A stretch of 64,000 nucleotides of DNA from Cylindrodendrum hubeiense (Eukaryota; Ascomycota; Sordariomycetes; Hypocreales; Nectriaceae), in NCBI GenBank assembly GCA_014621425.1, contig JAANBB010000058.1, positions 62,001-126,000 on the forward strand. The letters run 5' to 3'. This document shows positions 33,395 to 45,331 of this stretch, piece by piece. The notes below the pieces were generated by a model. The model was not told the origin of the DNA, searched no databases, and was given only the letters and a program-made list of their open reading frames with translations. A program made the position numbers and the translations under genes. Each line of letters begins with the position of its first letter. Position 1 is the first letter of the stretch.

Positions 33395-35080
33395 GATGAT
33401 AGTGAGTCTTACCTGCGGGTGAGACGGGAAGGATGAGGATGCCTGGTTAATCGGAACAAACGGCCGGACAGCTAATTGACCGAACGAGACTGGCGTAACC
33501 GGGGTTGCACGTTGCGGAAGGAAAGGGGTCTATTCGTATCACATAGCACTGCCTATTTCGTTTGCTGGGTTATGGTTATCAAGGTTGGCGTTCTGACCTG
33601 ATACTGCCGCTCTCATCTCGGGCCTCTCGGTACGAAGTGCAGCTACGGGGTACAGGGAACTGGGAACTAGTCGGCCACCCCCAAAACCCTCACAATACTG
33701 ATCTGCTTTCCCCGCAAAATGCCATGTCACTCGTGGCGGCCACTACGAGAGTCAAATGCAACCACGAGCGGGTCAGAGATGGCGCGGCCCCAAAAACGAA
33801 GCCGCTGCATTGCCCGAGTGCGGCCAAGGGAGGGAGACGTTCCGCGTGGCATCTCGGGATGTGGTGAGGTTCGGGCTAGGCTGGCGCTGCGGGAGACGAA
33901 AGCTCGGGGTAATATTGGGCTGCACTGGCCTCACGTGCGTCATGGCTGTCGCTCCGGCACACGGAAGAGGGTGTGCGAGCTCGTGAGGGCTTGTGAGGGC
34001 TTGTGAGCGTGCCAAGCCTGTGATGGGCTGCACCATCTATGTAAGTGTGAATGCTGGGACCGTGTGCGACGCCTGTGGTTGGGCGAGATGACCAGGCTCC
34101 TGAGAGAGCTACCGTCACAGCCCCGGCGGCAAGGCCGTATTCACGATTGGGTCTGGCATGTGCAATTTCAATTCGACGGCCACAGCCTCGTGCCATCGAT
34201 GGAGTTGGACGAATCGACGGCGATATCTGAGCTGCCTGCTTCAGCGACCAAGCCATGATACTCGCTCGGCGGCTGTCGCTGTCGCTGTCACTATTTTCCT
34301 TTGTTGGGGCTTCCCCACAGCCCCGGTTCGTTCAGACCTTGTTAATAGCTCCCAACGCGACAGCAACCTAGCATCAAAAATGGTTGAACAGTGGACCAAC
34401 GGTGGAACAGGAGTGGCCCAAGCCCCGGGGATGTGATGTGACATGGATATCTTCCGCCCTACGAAGACCTACAGAACCCCATCTCAGTCCAATCCCTGCC
34501 CATGCGGCCTGGCCCCGGCGGACAACCCTTCATCCCTCCAACCCTTCAACCACCGCATCCGTCTCTTAACACTCCCACCTATTCGGCTTCTCCTCTTCTC
34601 GTACCACCCAAGGAACACGGCCGGCATCGCAGAGATCCCAGGCCGCTTAGAAAACATGTTCACGTGGCGCCCGCCCCTCCACCACGCGGCAGATCATGCC
34701 CATCCCCAGCAACCGCGTCTTGCCCTTCTGGGAAGCTCATCCGGACGACCCTGACCTAAGGATCACCGACTCTTGTGTCCCTAGCCCGCTAACCGCCGCC
34801 GAGAAACTAAATTCCCCCCAATCGACAACACCGTTGCCAACTCCGCCCGACGCCAACATGGGCTCTGCGGAGCGGGGAACAAGGAAGGAAGACATACCCA
34901 CGCGAGAAAAGAGCTCGTGTGTGTGCGTGTCTGTCTGTCTCTACCCCCTTTTGTCTCACATCGTGTGTCTTGCCGCGGATGTGCTGAGTCGTTCCAGCTT
35001 CCCGAGTGGGATGGCAACCAACATGTGAGGGCTTGTGATGGAGGGGAGGCATGGGGCTGAGGAGTGAAGTCGAAAAGCCA

Positions 35081-35086
35081 TATAAG
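35081..35086 (+). promoter_or_regulatory. Possible TATA box of the lipase gene
   Basis: TATAAG lies 232 bp before the ATG. A second AT stretch, TATATATAT, lies at 35223-35231, ~90 bp before the ATG. Either could be the core promoter. Confidence 0.3.
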
Positions 35087-35312
35087 CCGTCCTCTGAAGC
35101 TGAACGTTTGGTAATTTCGAAAAGCATCCTATCGTTGCATTCGCTGTCTTCACCCTAGGAAGTCACTAGAGACTCCCGCTTCGCCATCCCTGACAGAGAC
35201 CTGTGGATTCGTCCTCCATTAGTATATATATCCTCAACTCCCAGCATTCCTTACGGTTTTCTACAACCAAGCTGCAATCATCCCAAGCTCTGCACAGTTA
35301 TCCTCAGTCAAC

Positions 35313-36416
35313 ATGCTTGTCCTGTCTTTGCTCTCTTCTGTTGGCCTTGCTGCCGCAGCCTCCATCGGCAGCCATGCTCGTGCCCCTGAGGGTAGGGGTA
35401 AGTTTCCCCCAACAACTCCAAGGGATTATGAGCTGATCAAATACCACAGCTGTGAGCGTGACTGCTCAGAACTTGGCCAACTTCAAGTTCTACGCTCAGC
35501 ACTCTGCCGCTGCCTACTGCAACTACAATGCGGCAGTCGGTGCTAAAATCACCTGCGGAGGGTATTGCCCGGGCATTGAAGGCGATGCTGCTACCATTGT
35601 AGCATCCTTCGGGTACGTTGCCTCCCGCCTCACAAACCGAGTTATGTGTACTGACAGGCCATGAACAGTGGAAGCTCAACTGGCATCGCTGGCTACGTCT
35701 CCACCGACGCCGCACGCAAGGAGATTGTCATCTCTATCCGCGGCAGCAGCAACATCCGCAACTGGATCACCAACTTGGACTTCGGCCAGGACTCGTGCTC
35801 CACGCTGGTGTCCGGCTGCGGCGCCCACTCGGGCTTCCAGAACGCCTGGAACGAGATCGCCACCGCCGCAAAGGCCGCCATCGTCTCTGCAAAGGCCGCC
35901 AACCCCTCGTACACCGTCGTCTCCACCGGCCACTCGCTCGGCGGCGCCGTCGCGACCCTCGCCGCGGCCTACCTGCGCAAGGGCGGCATCGCCCTGGACC
36001 TGTACACGTTCGGGTCGCCACGTGTGGGCGATGGCGACTTTGCAGACTTTGTCACCAACCAGGCCGGTGCCGAGTACCGCGTCACCCACGGCGACGACCC
36101 CGTGCCGCGTCTGCCCCCGATCATCTTTGGCTACCGACACACTTCCCCTGAGTACTGGCTGGATGGTGGCTCCCTCGATGTCACCTATGAGCTTTCGGAA
36201 ATTGAAGTGTGCGAGGGTAACGCCAACATCCAATGCAACGCTGGTACTCTCGGTCTCGATATCATCGCCCATCTCAACTACCTCCAGAATGTCGCGGGCT
36301 GCAATTCTCTTGGTATCGCGTGGAAGCGCGAGGAGTTGACCGACGCAGAGCTCGAGGAGAAGATCAACCAGTACGCCAAGCTGGATGTGGAATATGTCGC
36401 CAACCAGCCCAGCTAG
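35313..36416 (+). CDS. Secreted class 3 triacylglycerol lipase (filamentous fungal type)
   Basis: Three exons were reconstructed: 35313-35397, 35450-35612 and 35669-36416, giving 331 aa. A signal peptide ([17 protein letters not shown]) leads to a lipase of the Thermomyces/Rhizomucor fold. The nucleophile elbow TGHSLGG puts Ser at residue 172. [10 protein letters not shown] gives the acid Asp226. [12 protein letters not shown] gives His284. The oxyanion region is [11 protein letters not shown]. Cys pairs ([15 protein letters not shown], final VAGC) match extracellular disulfides. It should hydrolyse triglycerides or related esters outside the cell. A feruloyl-esterase activity of the same fold cannot be excluded from sequence alone. 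Confidence 0.95.
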
Positions 36417-36741
36417 TTGAATTGAGCATCATACGGAGTAAACATGTAGCATTGCATTTTGGGGAGGGTTGTGTATTTGGCATCGATATGGGAGGAATTG
36501 TCATGTCGTTGCTTCATGTTGGATCGATGTAAATAACAAGCGACACTGTACATACATTGTCTCGAGAGCTAAAGAGCTAAAAGTCTACATGGGAATACCC
36601 CTCGTGCCAGTCAAACAAAACCCCTGTGACTGATGTTGTTCCTGGAAATATGACACTAACACCCTCATTCATGCCTTGACGGACTCAAATAAACAAACGC
36701 CACCACTCCGCTGATACAGAGCCTGAAATCTAAGTAGCAAA
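36417..36741. other. Intergenic between convergent lipase and RAD7
   Basis: 325 bp, no gene. It holds both 3' UTRs. Confidence 0.6.
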
Positions 36742-38851
36742 TCAATCATGAGTCCCCTCCATGATCATGCCTCGCGCATTGGGAACTCCGACTAGGATGA
36801 CCCCACGGGGCACCCGGACTTCCTTAACCTTCATGCAGCCAAAGACATTCACCTCACGAATGTTAGGGCATGCTCGGAAGATGCTCCCTAGCACGAAATC
36901 CGTCACCTCCTCACAAAACGAAATCTCCAACTCTCGTAGTTCGGGGTAATTGGCTTTATCGTTGAACACCTCCTCAAAAGTCTCACGAGAGATGTGACGG
37001 CAAGCGTGTACATTAAGGCAACGCAACTTCTGCCCGGAATGAGCCATCAATGCTTTGAACCCCTCGCTACAGAGTCCAATGTTGTCGGGATTGTCGCGCG
37101 GCCGAGTTGAGTCAAGCTGTCGGCATTTCTGAAAATCGACAATGTGCAAGGGCGGGTTCACCCACTCCGTAAAGAGGTTGGCGAATCCACTGTCGGTGAT
37201 GAACTCGCTGTCGGTGATGCGAAGTTTGGTGAGGGAACGACAATGCTCCTTGATTGCATTCAGGAGTTCATCATTGACGGCGGGGACGATTTTGAGCGAA
37301 AACGTCTGAAGCTTCTGTCCGATTTTTGAAATGGCGTGAGTGTAGGCGGCAGTGGATGTTGGCGTCTGCAGTTGAAGACCGAGGTGCTCAAGGCTGGATA
37401 ACTCCCCCAGGGACTTGACACCCGTATCAGAGACTTGCTGGTTGTTCTCAATCTTCAATCGGGCTAGATTTGGGCAATGCCCTCTAAGCATTGCCACACT
37501 ATCGTCGCCGAAGTGTTTATCAGTGTAGTAAACTTGAAGACCCTTCAAGGCCTTACCCTTGGCAACGAAGAACTCGTGCCACTTTTCTTCGCTGAGAAGG
37601 TTTGCGCCATGGAGATAGAATGATTCGAGCGAAATGTCGCGGCTTAAGAGGTAATCCATCACCTCATCCTTGAACTGAATACCACAGCGAATCTTGAGCC
37701 GGCGAAGGTTGGGCGACACTTGGAAGATGCTGACGTAGTCTTGCTCTCCAAGCTTCGCTCCATCATAAATGTGAACCGTCTCAGTGGTGGGTTGCACAAA
37801 TAGTGGGAGTGTCTCTGGCTTCAATAAGCGCCGCTTTGAGAACATTCGTGCAATCTTGTCAACCAAGTGATCAGGCAAGTCACCAAGACTGTCTGCTAAA
37901 TCGACGTTCTTGGCTAAGGTCTGCACGCAGAGCGTTACTAGGCTTTTGGTGCCAACATCACCATCGAGAATTCTGCTTTGGATAGCTCGTCGTCTGCCAA
38001 CACCACCCGCAGCAGCCTGCTTTCGCGGCTTCTTCTTTGGTTGTCCTTGTTGCTGTTCCTTGGCTACTTGACGTCCACAAGGAGCACAAAGCAGGCCACC
38101 ATCGGGGCCCGCAACTGAGTATGGGGTGACGGTGAAACGCTTCTCACAAATGGCGCAGTTTTCCATTTGGCCAGGCATGGGGACGCTTCTTTGCTCATAG
38201 ATGGCGCGGGCGATGTCATCTTCGTCGTCGGAATCATTAGCATGCTTCTTGCGCTTTTTGAAAACCTTGCTTGTCTTGATTTTCTCCAACGCCTTTTCTT
38301 CGTCCTTTTCCTTCTTTGACTTCTGGTCGTCGTTCCCGCGGCGACTCGATCGCGGCCCTGAGATGACGGATTCGGCGAGTGCCTCGAGAGACTCGTCATC
38401 ATCTTGTTCTGCGGCAGCAGCTTGGCGGCGACGTGCGTCGGCATCCTCTAGAATCCGTGTGGCAGAGATGTTGTGTGACTGTCAATTCATGTTAGTGACT
38501 TGATCGAAGATAAATAAGAAGGTTGGCACTCACGGCGAGGAAGTCCGTCAGTGCTGATTGACTGGATTCAGCAGCGTTAACAGGTTGATTTCAAACTGTG
38601 GCGTTATGGGTACGCTTACGGTCCGATGACGCCGCGACTTGGCCTCGCAGGCAGATTTTGGTTATTGATTTGGTTACCATTCTGGTTGGCGGCCTGGTTG
38701 GCGGCCTGGTTGGCGGCCTGGGCAGTCTGGTTGGCATCCTGTCCATTATTCTGGGCCTGATTCTGGCTGGCGGCATTCCTTCGGCGTGCCCTGAATGGCC
38801 GAGTTAGCTACCGTTTCATCCTTGTCAATAGGAAAGTAGAGGAACCAACAT
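36742..38851 (-). CDS. RAD7: DNA repair protein Rad7 (LRR protein, global-genome NER)
   Basis: Rad7 works with Rad16 in transcription-independent nucleotide-excision repair of UV damage. The exons are AT of the start at 38850-38851, then 38620-38790, 38534-38561 and 36742-38478, giving ~645 aa. The N-terminus is Asn/Gln/Ala-rich with NQAA units, followed by GPQSALTDFLASHNIS, a Rad7 hallmark. An Arg/Lys/Asp-rich region and a four-Cys segment (CAICEKRF ... CAPCG) precede leucine-rich repeats running from ~residue 330 to the end (e.g. CPNLARLKIENN, YPELRELEISFCEEV). The start is uncertain: the only frame-consistent solution I found splits ATG across an intron with donor GTTGGT. The gene is head-to-head with RAD16. 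Confidence 0.9.
38669..38712. repeat. Short repeat encoding NQAA units in Rad7
   Basis: Near-identical 12-bp units (ggcggcctggtt on the plus strand) encode repeated Asn-Gln-Ala-Ala in the disordered Rad7 N-terminus. Such repeats are prone to length change. Confidence 0.75.
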
Positions 38852-39724
38852 GGTCTTGGTAGTGAGCGCTACACTCGAGGGGCAATATCGCGGTCAGAGT
38901 TTCACAGCTGTTGGCGATTACCATCCAAGGTGTTTTGCTGGAGGAAAACGAGAAATGGCCGCCGGATTTGCGGCTGGCGCATACAGGAGGCAAGTGGCGC
39001 CTCCATTCAATTCCAGCAGCCAGCGGGGGATCACAGGCGCGAGCCGCACCAGCACGGGATTAACACGGTGTCATGTGACCAACTGCACATTAATATGACC
39101 TTACCCACAAAATGCGCACTGTACGGGGGCTTGCAGCTGCATGCAGCGTCGCACTGATGGAGTGCAAACACACAGTGCAGATTAATCCCCGGAGAGCCAC
39201 TTAACTCCCCGGGAACGCCACGTGATTTCGCGTAGAGGGGCAACGCGGCGTCGCCCTTCCTGATCAGGCACTGTGAACTTGTGAATTGGCGGCTGTGACG
39301 ACCCCAAAAAAGGAGCCACCAGTGGCAACTTTTCTTTCACCTTTACCTCACTTTCGTGCCAGTCCCTGTCACCGACACCGAAAATTCATCTCTCATTGAA
39401 TGAGAACCCTCCTCCTTGCCTGTTTGTTTTCCTGTTCGGTTGTTTGAGCGTGCATGCCGCAACCGCATCGTCCCGCCGTTCCCTGTCCCACCGTCCCAGG
39501 TTCAGCTGTGCAGTAGTGTGAACTGGCAGGGGTTCTGCCTGCGTCTCACCTCGCTCAGTCCGCTGAAATCGGGATTCGTTTCCATTTCCCACCAAAGGCC
39601 ACACGCTCTTTCACAAGGAACACGCATCGATTACCTTGTATGGCTGGGTTCGCCTATTGTCACTTTGATCACATTCAGAACAGACGCCGGCCTTTGACGC
39701 TGCTGTGTCAACTAAGCCGTCATC
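38852..39724. promoter_or_regulatory. Bidirectional promoter, RAD7 / RAD16
   Basis: ~870 bp lies between the start codons of the two subunits of one repair complex. A CACGTG E-box palindrome lies at 39219-39224, and pyrimidine-rich leader DNA precedes RAD16 (39320-39720). Confidence 0.6.
39219..39224. promoter_or_regulatory. CACGTG palindrome (E-box)
   Basis: CACGTG lies roughly midway between RAD7 and RAD16 starts. bHLH factors bind such sites in fungi; function here is inferred. Confidence 0.35.
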
Positions 39725-42700
39725 ATGCCTCGTGGTCGCCCAGCTGCTCGGGGAGCATCCACCCCATCCTCTGCAGTAAATGGTAAGTTACGAACATGTT
39801 CGACCTCTGAGCTTATTCACTGATAGCCAATATCTCAGATTCTCGGGATGCCTCATCCACCGGGACAGGCCGCTTGACCCGATCTTCCTCTACTAGGAAC
39901 CTGGTTGCTTCATCTGCTATCGCTGTTGTGGATGCTGCGGAACCCTTAACGGCGCCCAGCACTGGGGAAAAGCGCCCCAGAGGTCGTCCTAGAAAGGTGA
40001 CACTGGCTGCAGATGACATGGCTTCCCCTGATCCTGCCCCTGCTAGAAGACCTCGTGGAAGACCAAGCAAGGCTTCCCTGCTTGGCAGCGAGTCGGTTTC
40101 TACAGCACCAACCCCAGTAGAGGGCACCTCCGAAAGCGAATATTCGACACCGGGAACCAGTATGGTGCCCACACCTGCTACTACTGATCTGAATAAATCT
40201 TTCTCGTCTTTTGAGGTACATGTTCCTGGGCCATCCCGCCAAACTGGCCCAGACCGGGAGCGTGGACTTCGAAACAGCATGTACTCCATGAAGTCCGCGC
40301 CAAAAAGCAAGAAAGCCGTGATCGGTGATACCGATGATGAGGATGAAGGCTTCTCGGACACATCACCGGATGCAAAGGTAGCTCGTCGACTCCAGGAAGA
40401 GGAGTTCGCAAATACCAGCACAGCTGCCCCGACTCCTCTACCGACGCGTCGCAGAAACACTCGAGCCACAGTCTCTGCCATTTCTGCTTCATCCCCAGCT
40501 CCTGCTAAACTCCCAATGACAAAGCGAGGCAGGGCTTCAACTGCCTCCAGCAATAAGCTCAGTCGCCCACCAAAGAAGGCCAAAGTCATTGCCGACTCCG
40601 AAGACTCTGATATTGACATGGATGCCGAAATAGCTGCCGCGGTTGGTCTTGAAGGGGGTCAGGATGTCTTTGACTCAGAAGCCGATGCTTCTTTTGCAGA
40701 CACGAACGAGGCTAGTGACGACGATGGTGGCGACGGTGATTCGAGTGAAGACGATGCACCATTGGCAAAGAGACTTGTAAGAACCAAACCAGCAGCGCGA
40801 ACTTCTTTGGCCAAGGTGAAACGCCCCATCTTACCACTGCCGACACATCCTGTTGCCAATACAACCCAGAACTCGGCCCTGGACGACATCTCAGATACCC
40901 TTAGCGATGCCGCAATTGATGCCCTACTTACTGGATCCTCGGAGATGTCATCTGTGGCTAGTGGCCTGAGCTCTGCCGACAATAGTGATACCGGTATTGA
41001 TCAGGACCGACAAAATCTGCGAAGAATCGCCCAGGAACGACGGGGTTTCAGAAGACCGGGGAATAATGGGCGCCTTAAGAAGGAGCGTGACCGCCTTGAG
41101 GCCAACCACCCTGAGATCAAGACCATGTGGCAGGATCTAGAAAACATGCCTGTTCTCAAAGCTGGCAGGGCACTCCAACCCCAATCGATCTCTCGGCAAC
41201 TCAAACCCTTTCAACTGGAGGGCCTTGCGTGGATGGTGGCCATGGAGAAGATCGAGTGGAAGGGTGGTCTTCTCGGTGACGAGATGGGTCTGGGCAAGAC
41301 CATTCAGGCCGTCTCACTCATCATGTCAGATTATCCCGCCAAGCAACCGTCCCTCGTCCTGGTACCACCTGTTGCATTGATGCAATGGCAGCAAGAGATC
41401 AAGTCCTACACAGATGGCACGCTCAAAACGTTCGTTTATCATGGCACAAATCAAAAGACCAAGACCATGACCGCCAAAGAGCTCAAGAAATACGACGTTA
41501 TCATGATGTCGTATAACAGCCTTGAATCTATGTACCGGAAACAGGAAAAAGGGTTCAAGCGGAAAGACGGCATCTACAAGGAGAAGAGTGTAATTCACTC
41601 CATCACCTTCCACCGAGCCATCCTAGATGAGGCTCATTGCATCAAGACAAGAACCACGATGACCGCGAAGGCATGTTTCGCTCTCAAGACTAACTTCCGA
41701 TGGTGTTTGACAGGAACACCCCTACAGAACCGAATCGGAGAATTCTTCTCCTTGGTTCGGTTCCTCAATATCAGCCCGTTCGCATCTTATCTCTGCAAGC
41801 AATGCCCATGTTCTACTCTCGAATGGACCATGGATGAGGACAGTCGCTGCAGTCATTGCAACCATGCCGGTATGCAACACGTGTCCGTCTTCAACCAGGA
41901 GCTTCTCAACCCCATTCAGAAGTTCGGCAACCTTGGTCCAGGACGTGAAGCTTTCAGGAAGCTTCGGTTGATGACGGATCGCATCATGTTGCGTCGGCTG
42001 AAGAAGGACCACACAAACTCCATGGAGCTCCCTGTCAAGGAGATTTACGTCGATCGCCAGTTTTTTGGAGAAGAGGAGAACGACTTCGCCAACAGCATCA
42101 TGACCAGTGGTAAGCGCAAATTCGACACTTACGTCGCCCAAGGTGTGCTCCTTAACAACTACGCCAACATTTTCGGTTTGATCATGCAAATGCGCCAAGT
42201 TGCCGATCATCCAGATCTCATCCTCAAGAAACATGCAGATGGCGGCCAGAATGTCATGGTATGCTGTATCTGTGATGAACCCGCCGAAGACACGGTTCGC
42301 AGCCGATGCAAGCACGACTTTTGCAGGGCTTGCGTTGGTGGCTATGTCCGCTCGACGGCTGAACCTGATTGCCCGCGGTGCCATATTCCCCTGTCAATTG
42401 ATCTCGAACAGCCCGAGATTGAGCAGGATGAACACCTCGTGAAGAAGAATTCGATCATCAACCGAATTAAGATGGAGAACTGGACTTCCTCGTCGAAGAT
42501 TGAGTTGCTTGTGCACGAGCTTCACAAGCTCCGCTCTGATAATGCGTCTCACAAGTCCATCATCTTCTCGCAGTTTACCACAATGCTGCAACTTATCGAG
42601 TGGCGACTCCGCAGAGCTGGAATCACTACGGTCATGCTTGACGGAAGCATGACTCCTGCTCAGCGACAAGCCTCTATCGAGCATTTCATGACCAACATCA

Positions 42701-43071
42701 ACGTCGAATGCTTCTTGGTGTCGCTCAAGGCTGGTGGCGTGGCGCTCAACCTGACGGAAGCATCGCGAGTCTTCATCGTTGACCCGTAAGTCTAATTATC
42801 GTCCAGCATCTTCGGATAGAGTCATGACTAACTTGTATATAGGTGGTGGAACCCCGCAGCTGAGTGGCAGTCTGCTGATCGATGCCACCGTATCGGCCAG
42901 ACCCGGCCCTGTACCATCACCCGGCTCTGTATCGAGGATTCAGTCGAGAGCCGCATGGTTTTGATCCAGGAAAAGAAGACAAACATGATCCACTCGACTG
43001 TCAATGGTGATGACAAGGCGATGGACTCTCTCAGCCCCGAGGACATGCAGTTCCTTTTCCGTGGCTCCTAA
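39725..43071 (+). CDS. RAD16: Rad16: SNF2-family ATPase with RING finger
   Basis: This is the DNA-dependent ATPase/ubiquitin-ligase partner of Rad7 in global-genome NER. There are three exons: 39725-39782, 39839-42785 and 42843-43071, giving 1077 aa. The disordered ~400-residue N-terminus carries AT-hook-like RGRP motifs ([28 protein letters not shown]) and acidic Ser/Asp tracts. The helicase core has [14 protein letters not shown] (~499), DEAH (~616) and [17 protein letters not shown] Cys-rich insert ([11 protein letters not shown]...CSHC) precedes the RING finger [25 protein letters not shown] (~828), which lies within the helicase as in Rad16/Rad5-type proteins. The final [20 protein letters not shown] is motif V/VI. 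It is longer than budding-yeast Rad16, mainly at the N-terminus. Confidence 0.96.
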
Positions 43072-43930
43072 GTCACGCAACTGGTATCATGTCTTTCTCA
43101 TTTTCTACTTGCTTTACGTTTTGATGCTTGCTATTTCGCATGATGAAGCATTGCCTTCATCTGGTGTTTGTTCTCGAAAATTATAGGCATTGTTCTTGAT
43201 CACCCATTCGGGTGATGTGCGCGACCACGATAACGACTCAACTGGCATTATGGCCAGGAATTAAGAAAGCGACGGTTAGGGGAGGCGCATGGGAGTTGGG
43301 CGGAGGACTTTGCTCAGGAGGCCAGACTAGTAGCCGGGGGAGTCAATCATGTCGTGCTGCCGTTAAAGGCATATTCACATTCTATGTACGTATACTTGTT
43401 AGTCAACAGACGGGAAGACTACATCTTCACCTTATGATAGTAGGGGCGACCGAACGTCACTATTCGTAATACTATCTCTTGCGTTAGTAAAAATCACTCT
43501 AGAGAGTACTTGTTCATAGGGAAAGGGACATTGCGCAGTTGAGGCATGCATATGTTCTAATATTTTGGAAAGCCCTTGTCACGGGCAGTGTCTATGTTCA
43601 TGATACGGATAACAAAGTCACCGTAAGCATATCGGCAGCCAAATTGGTCCAATCCAGATCGTTCTTTTCTATCTATGTACACTCAATATTTTAAGCGTCT
43701 TTAAACCACAAAGTAGTGTGGACCGCATCTCTGCACTCCAAGCTGGAGAAGTGAGATTCCAAAAAAGTTCTATCAAATCAGTCCCCCAGGGGGAAAGCAG
43801 TGAAGGAAGGTAACATGGGCAACGGGTGGCTGAAGATCACCCTTTTTTACAAAAGAGGGCCTTGCCACACCGAAGCGGGATGTGATTGTCCTTTGCCTCT
43901 TACGACAAGTCGACGGCACAATCAACACAC
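43072..43930. other. Intergenic between convergent RAD16 and ODC
   Basis: No gene. It contains 3' UTRs and a CCCCC-A-GGGGG hairpin at 43783-43793. Confidence 0.55.
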
Positions 43931-45331
43931 TCAGAGATCAAGGAGGGCCTTGGCACCGGGCTCGCTGCAGACGTAGATGACATCGTGGGCGTTGGAAAAG
44001 CCGTTGAACTGAGTGGCAGAGCACTTGGTGTAAGCACCCATCTCCTCAAAGTAGAGCCAGTCGCCAACATCCAGGATGGGATCGAAGCGGGTGCTCTCGG
44101 TGATGCGGTCGATACCATCGCAGGTAGGGCCCCAGACGGAGTACTCGAAGCCCTCGCCAACGGGAGTTGGGTTGGCAGCAGAAGTATCGTAGATGGTCTT
44201 ACCGCCAACGCGAAGGATCTTGGCGATGGGGTTCTGGTGGTCAAAGATGATGTTGGAGAAGTTGCCGTAGACGCCGTCGTTGACGTAAACCATGTAGCCC
44301 TTGCCATCCAGGGTGGGATCCTCGACGGTGCGGCGGGCGATGATGTTGCAGGCGATGGTGAAAGCCGTGGCGACGTAGTAGCGGCCAGGCTCAGCAATGA
44401 TCTCGATGTTGCTGTGGGGAGGGAAGAACTCGTCCAGAGCGCCGCTGAGAACGCTGGCCATGGCCTCGAAGCAGTCGCCACTGAAGCCACCACCGACATC
44501 AAGGGTGCGCATGTTGAAGCCGAGCTCATGGGCCCGCTGGAAAACCAGGTGGGCATCGCGAACAGCCTTGTAGTAGGCCAGGGGATCCGAAGCACCAGAG
44601 CCGACGTGGAAGCTGACACCCACAACGCTGAGGCCGAGGTCCTTGGCGAGAGCGAGGAGGCTCTCGGTGGTATCCATAGCAGCGCCAAACTTCATGCTGA
44701 AGCGGCACAAACTTTCGCTGTCGTCGGTCATGATGCGGAGGAAGAGCTCGGCGCCGGGGAAAAGCTTGGCGATCTTGTACAGCTCGTCGGCATTGTCAAA
44801 GGTCATCTGCTTGACGCCCGCGGACTTGACGAATCGGACGTAGGAGTTGGTCTTGCAGGGCTGAGCGTAGATGATGCGGTCGGGGCTGAGGCCCATGCCA
44901 AGGACCTGTTCGATCTCCGTCTTGGAAGCACAGTCGAAGCCGGTGCCAAGCTCAGCGAGGAGCTTGATGACCTGAGGGTCGGGGTTACACTTGACGGCTA
45001 AAGCAAGGGTCAGATTTGGTCGAGGGATTGGAGTAGAGGCATCTGGCTTACCATAGAATGGACGAATACGAGGGAGGTTCTTCTTCCAGCGAATGTGCTG
45101 ACGGTAGACCTCGCCGAGGTCGGCGACGAAGAAGGTGTCTTCTTCACCAGGGTCGCACAACTCATGGTCAATGGCCTGCACACGCTGGTGCAGGGCATCG
45201 CCAATAAGTTGCTTGGGGTTAATCACGCCATGTTGCTGAATAGAGTCCAAGAAGATGGAATTCTTCAATGCGACATTGGTATGATTTGCATTGTTGGTGT
45301 AGTTGTCGAGGACAGCCGTTGCCATAACCAT
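43931..45331 (-). CDS. SPE1: Ornithine decarboxylase
   Basis: The enzyme decarboxylates ornithine to putrescine with PLP, the entry step of polyamine synthesis. There are two exons: 45052-45331 and 43931-44997, giving 448 aa. The 54-nt intron could be read through in frame, but its removal restores RPFYAVKCNPDP, where Lys96 is the PLP-binding lysine. Other group IV decarboxylase motifs are SFHVGSGASDP, DVGGGFSGD, AEPGRYYV and WGPTCDGIDRI, with catalytic Cys386. Length and motifs are normal. Polyamine-dependent control by antizyme is known for the family but nothing in the window shows it. The antisense strand has a long open frame (43886-45001), a composition artefact. Confidence 0.97.
   Translation of the reverse strand: MVMATAVLDNYTNNANHTNVALKNSIFLDSIQQHGVINPKQLIGDALHQRVQAIDHELCDPGEEDTFFVADLGEVYRQHIRWKKNLPRIRPFYGKPDASTPIPRPNLTLALAVKCNPDPQVIKLLAELGTGFDCASKTEIEQVLGMGLSPDRIIYAQPCKTNSYVRFVKSAGVKQMTFDNADELYKIAKLFPGAELFLRIMTDDSESLCRFSMKFGAAMDTTESLLALAKDLGLSVVGVSFHVGSGASDPLAYYKAVRDAHLVFQRAHELGFNMRTLDVGGGFSGDCFEAMASVLSGALDEFFPPHSNIEIIAEPGRYYVATAFTIACNIIARRTVEDPTLDGKGYMVYVNDGVYGNFSNIIFDHQNPIAKILRVGGKTIYDTSAANPTPVGEGFEYSVWGPTCDGIDRITESTRFDPILDVGDWLYFEEMGAYTKCSATQFNGFSNAHDVIYVCSEPGAKALLDL

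Larger units (their letters stand above)
32196..35312. other. Long intergenic region, no gene supported
   Basis: About 3.1 kb. Frames up to 126 codons occur but overlap each other on both strands and lack domain or splice support. It contains short tandem repeats (33178-33213, 33377-33394). The end of the region is the lipase promoter. Confidence 0.45.

Noticed and set aside
33876..34256. 126-codon minus-strand frame in the 32-35 kb gap
   Set aside because: No recognisable domain, overlapping plus-strand frames, no splice neighbours.
35676..36272. 198-codon minus-strand frame inside the lipase gene
   Set aside because: Shadow of the lipase coding sequence, whose triad is complete on the plus strand.
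43886..45001. Plus-strand open frame of 371 codons
   Set aside because: It is the mirror of the highly biased ODC coding strand. The minus strand carries all decarboxylase motifs and this frame has none.
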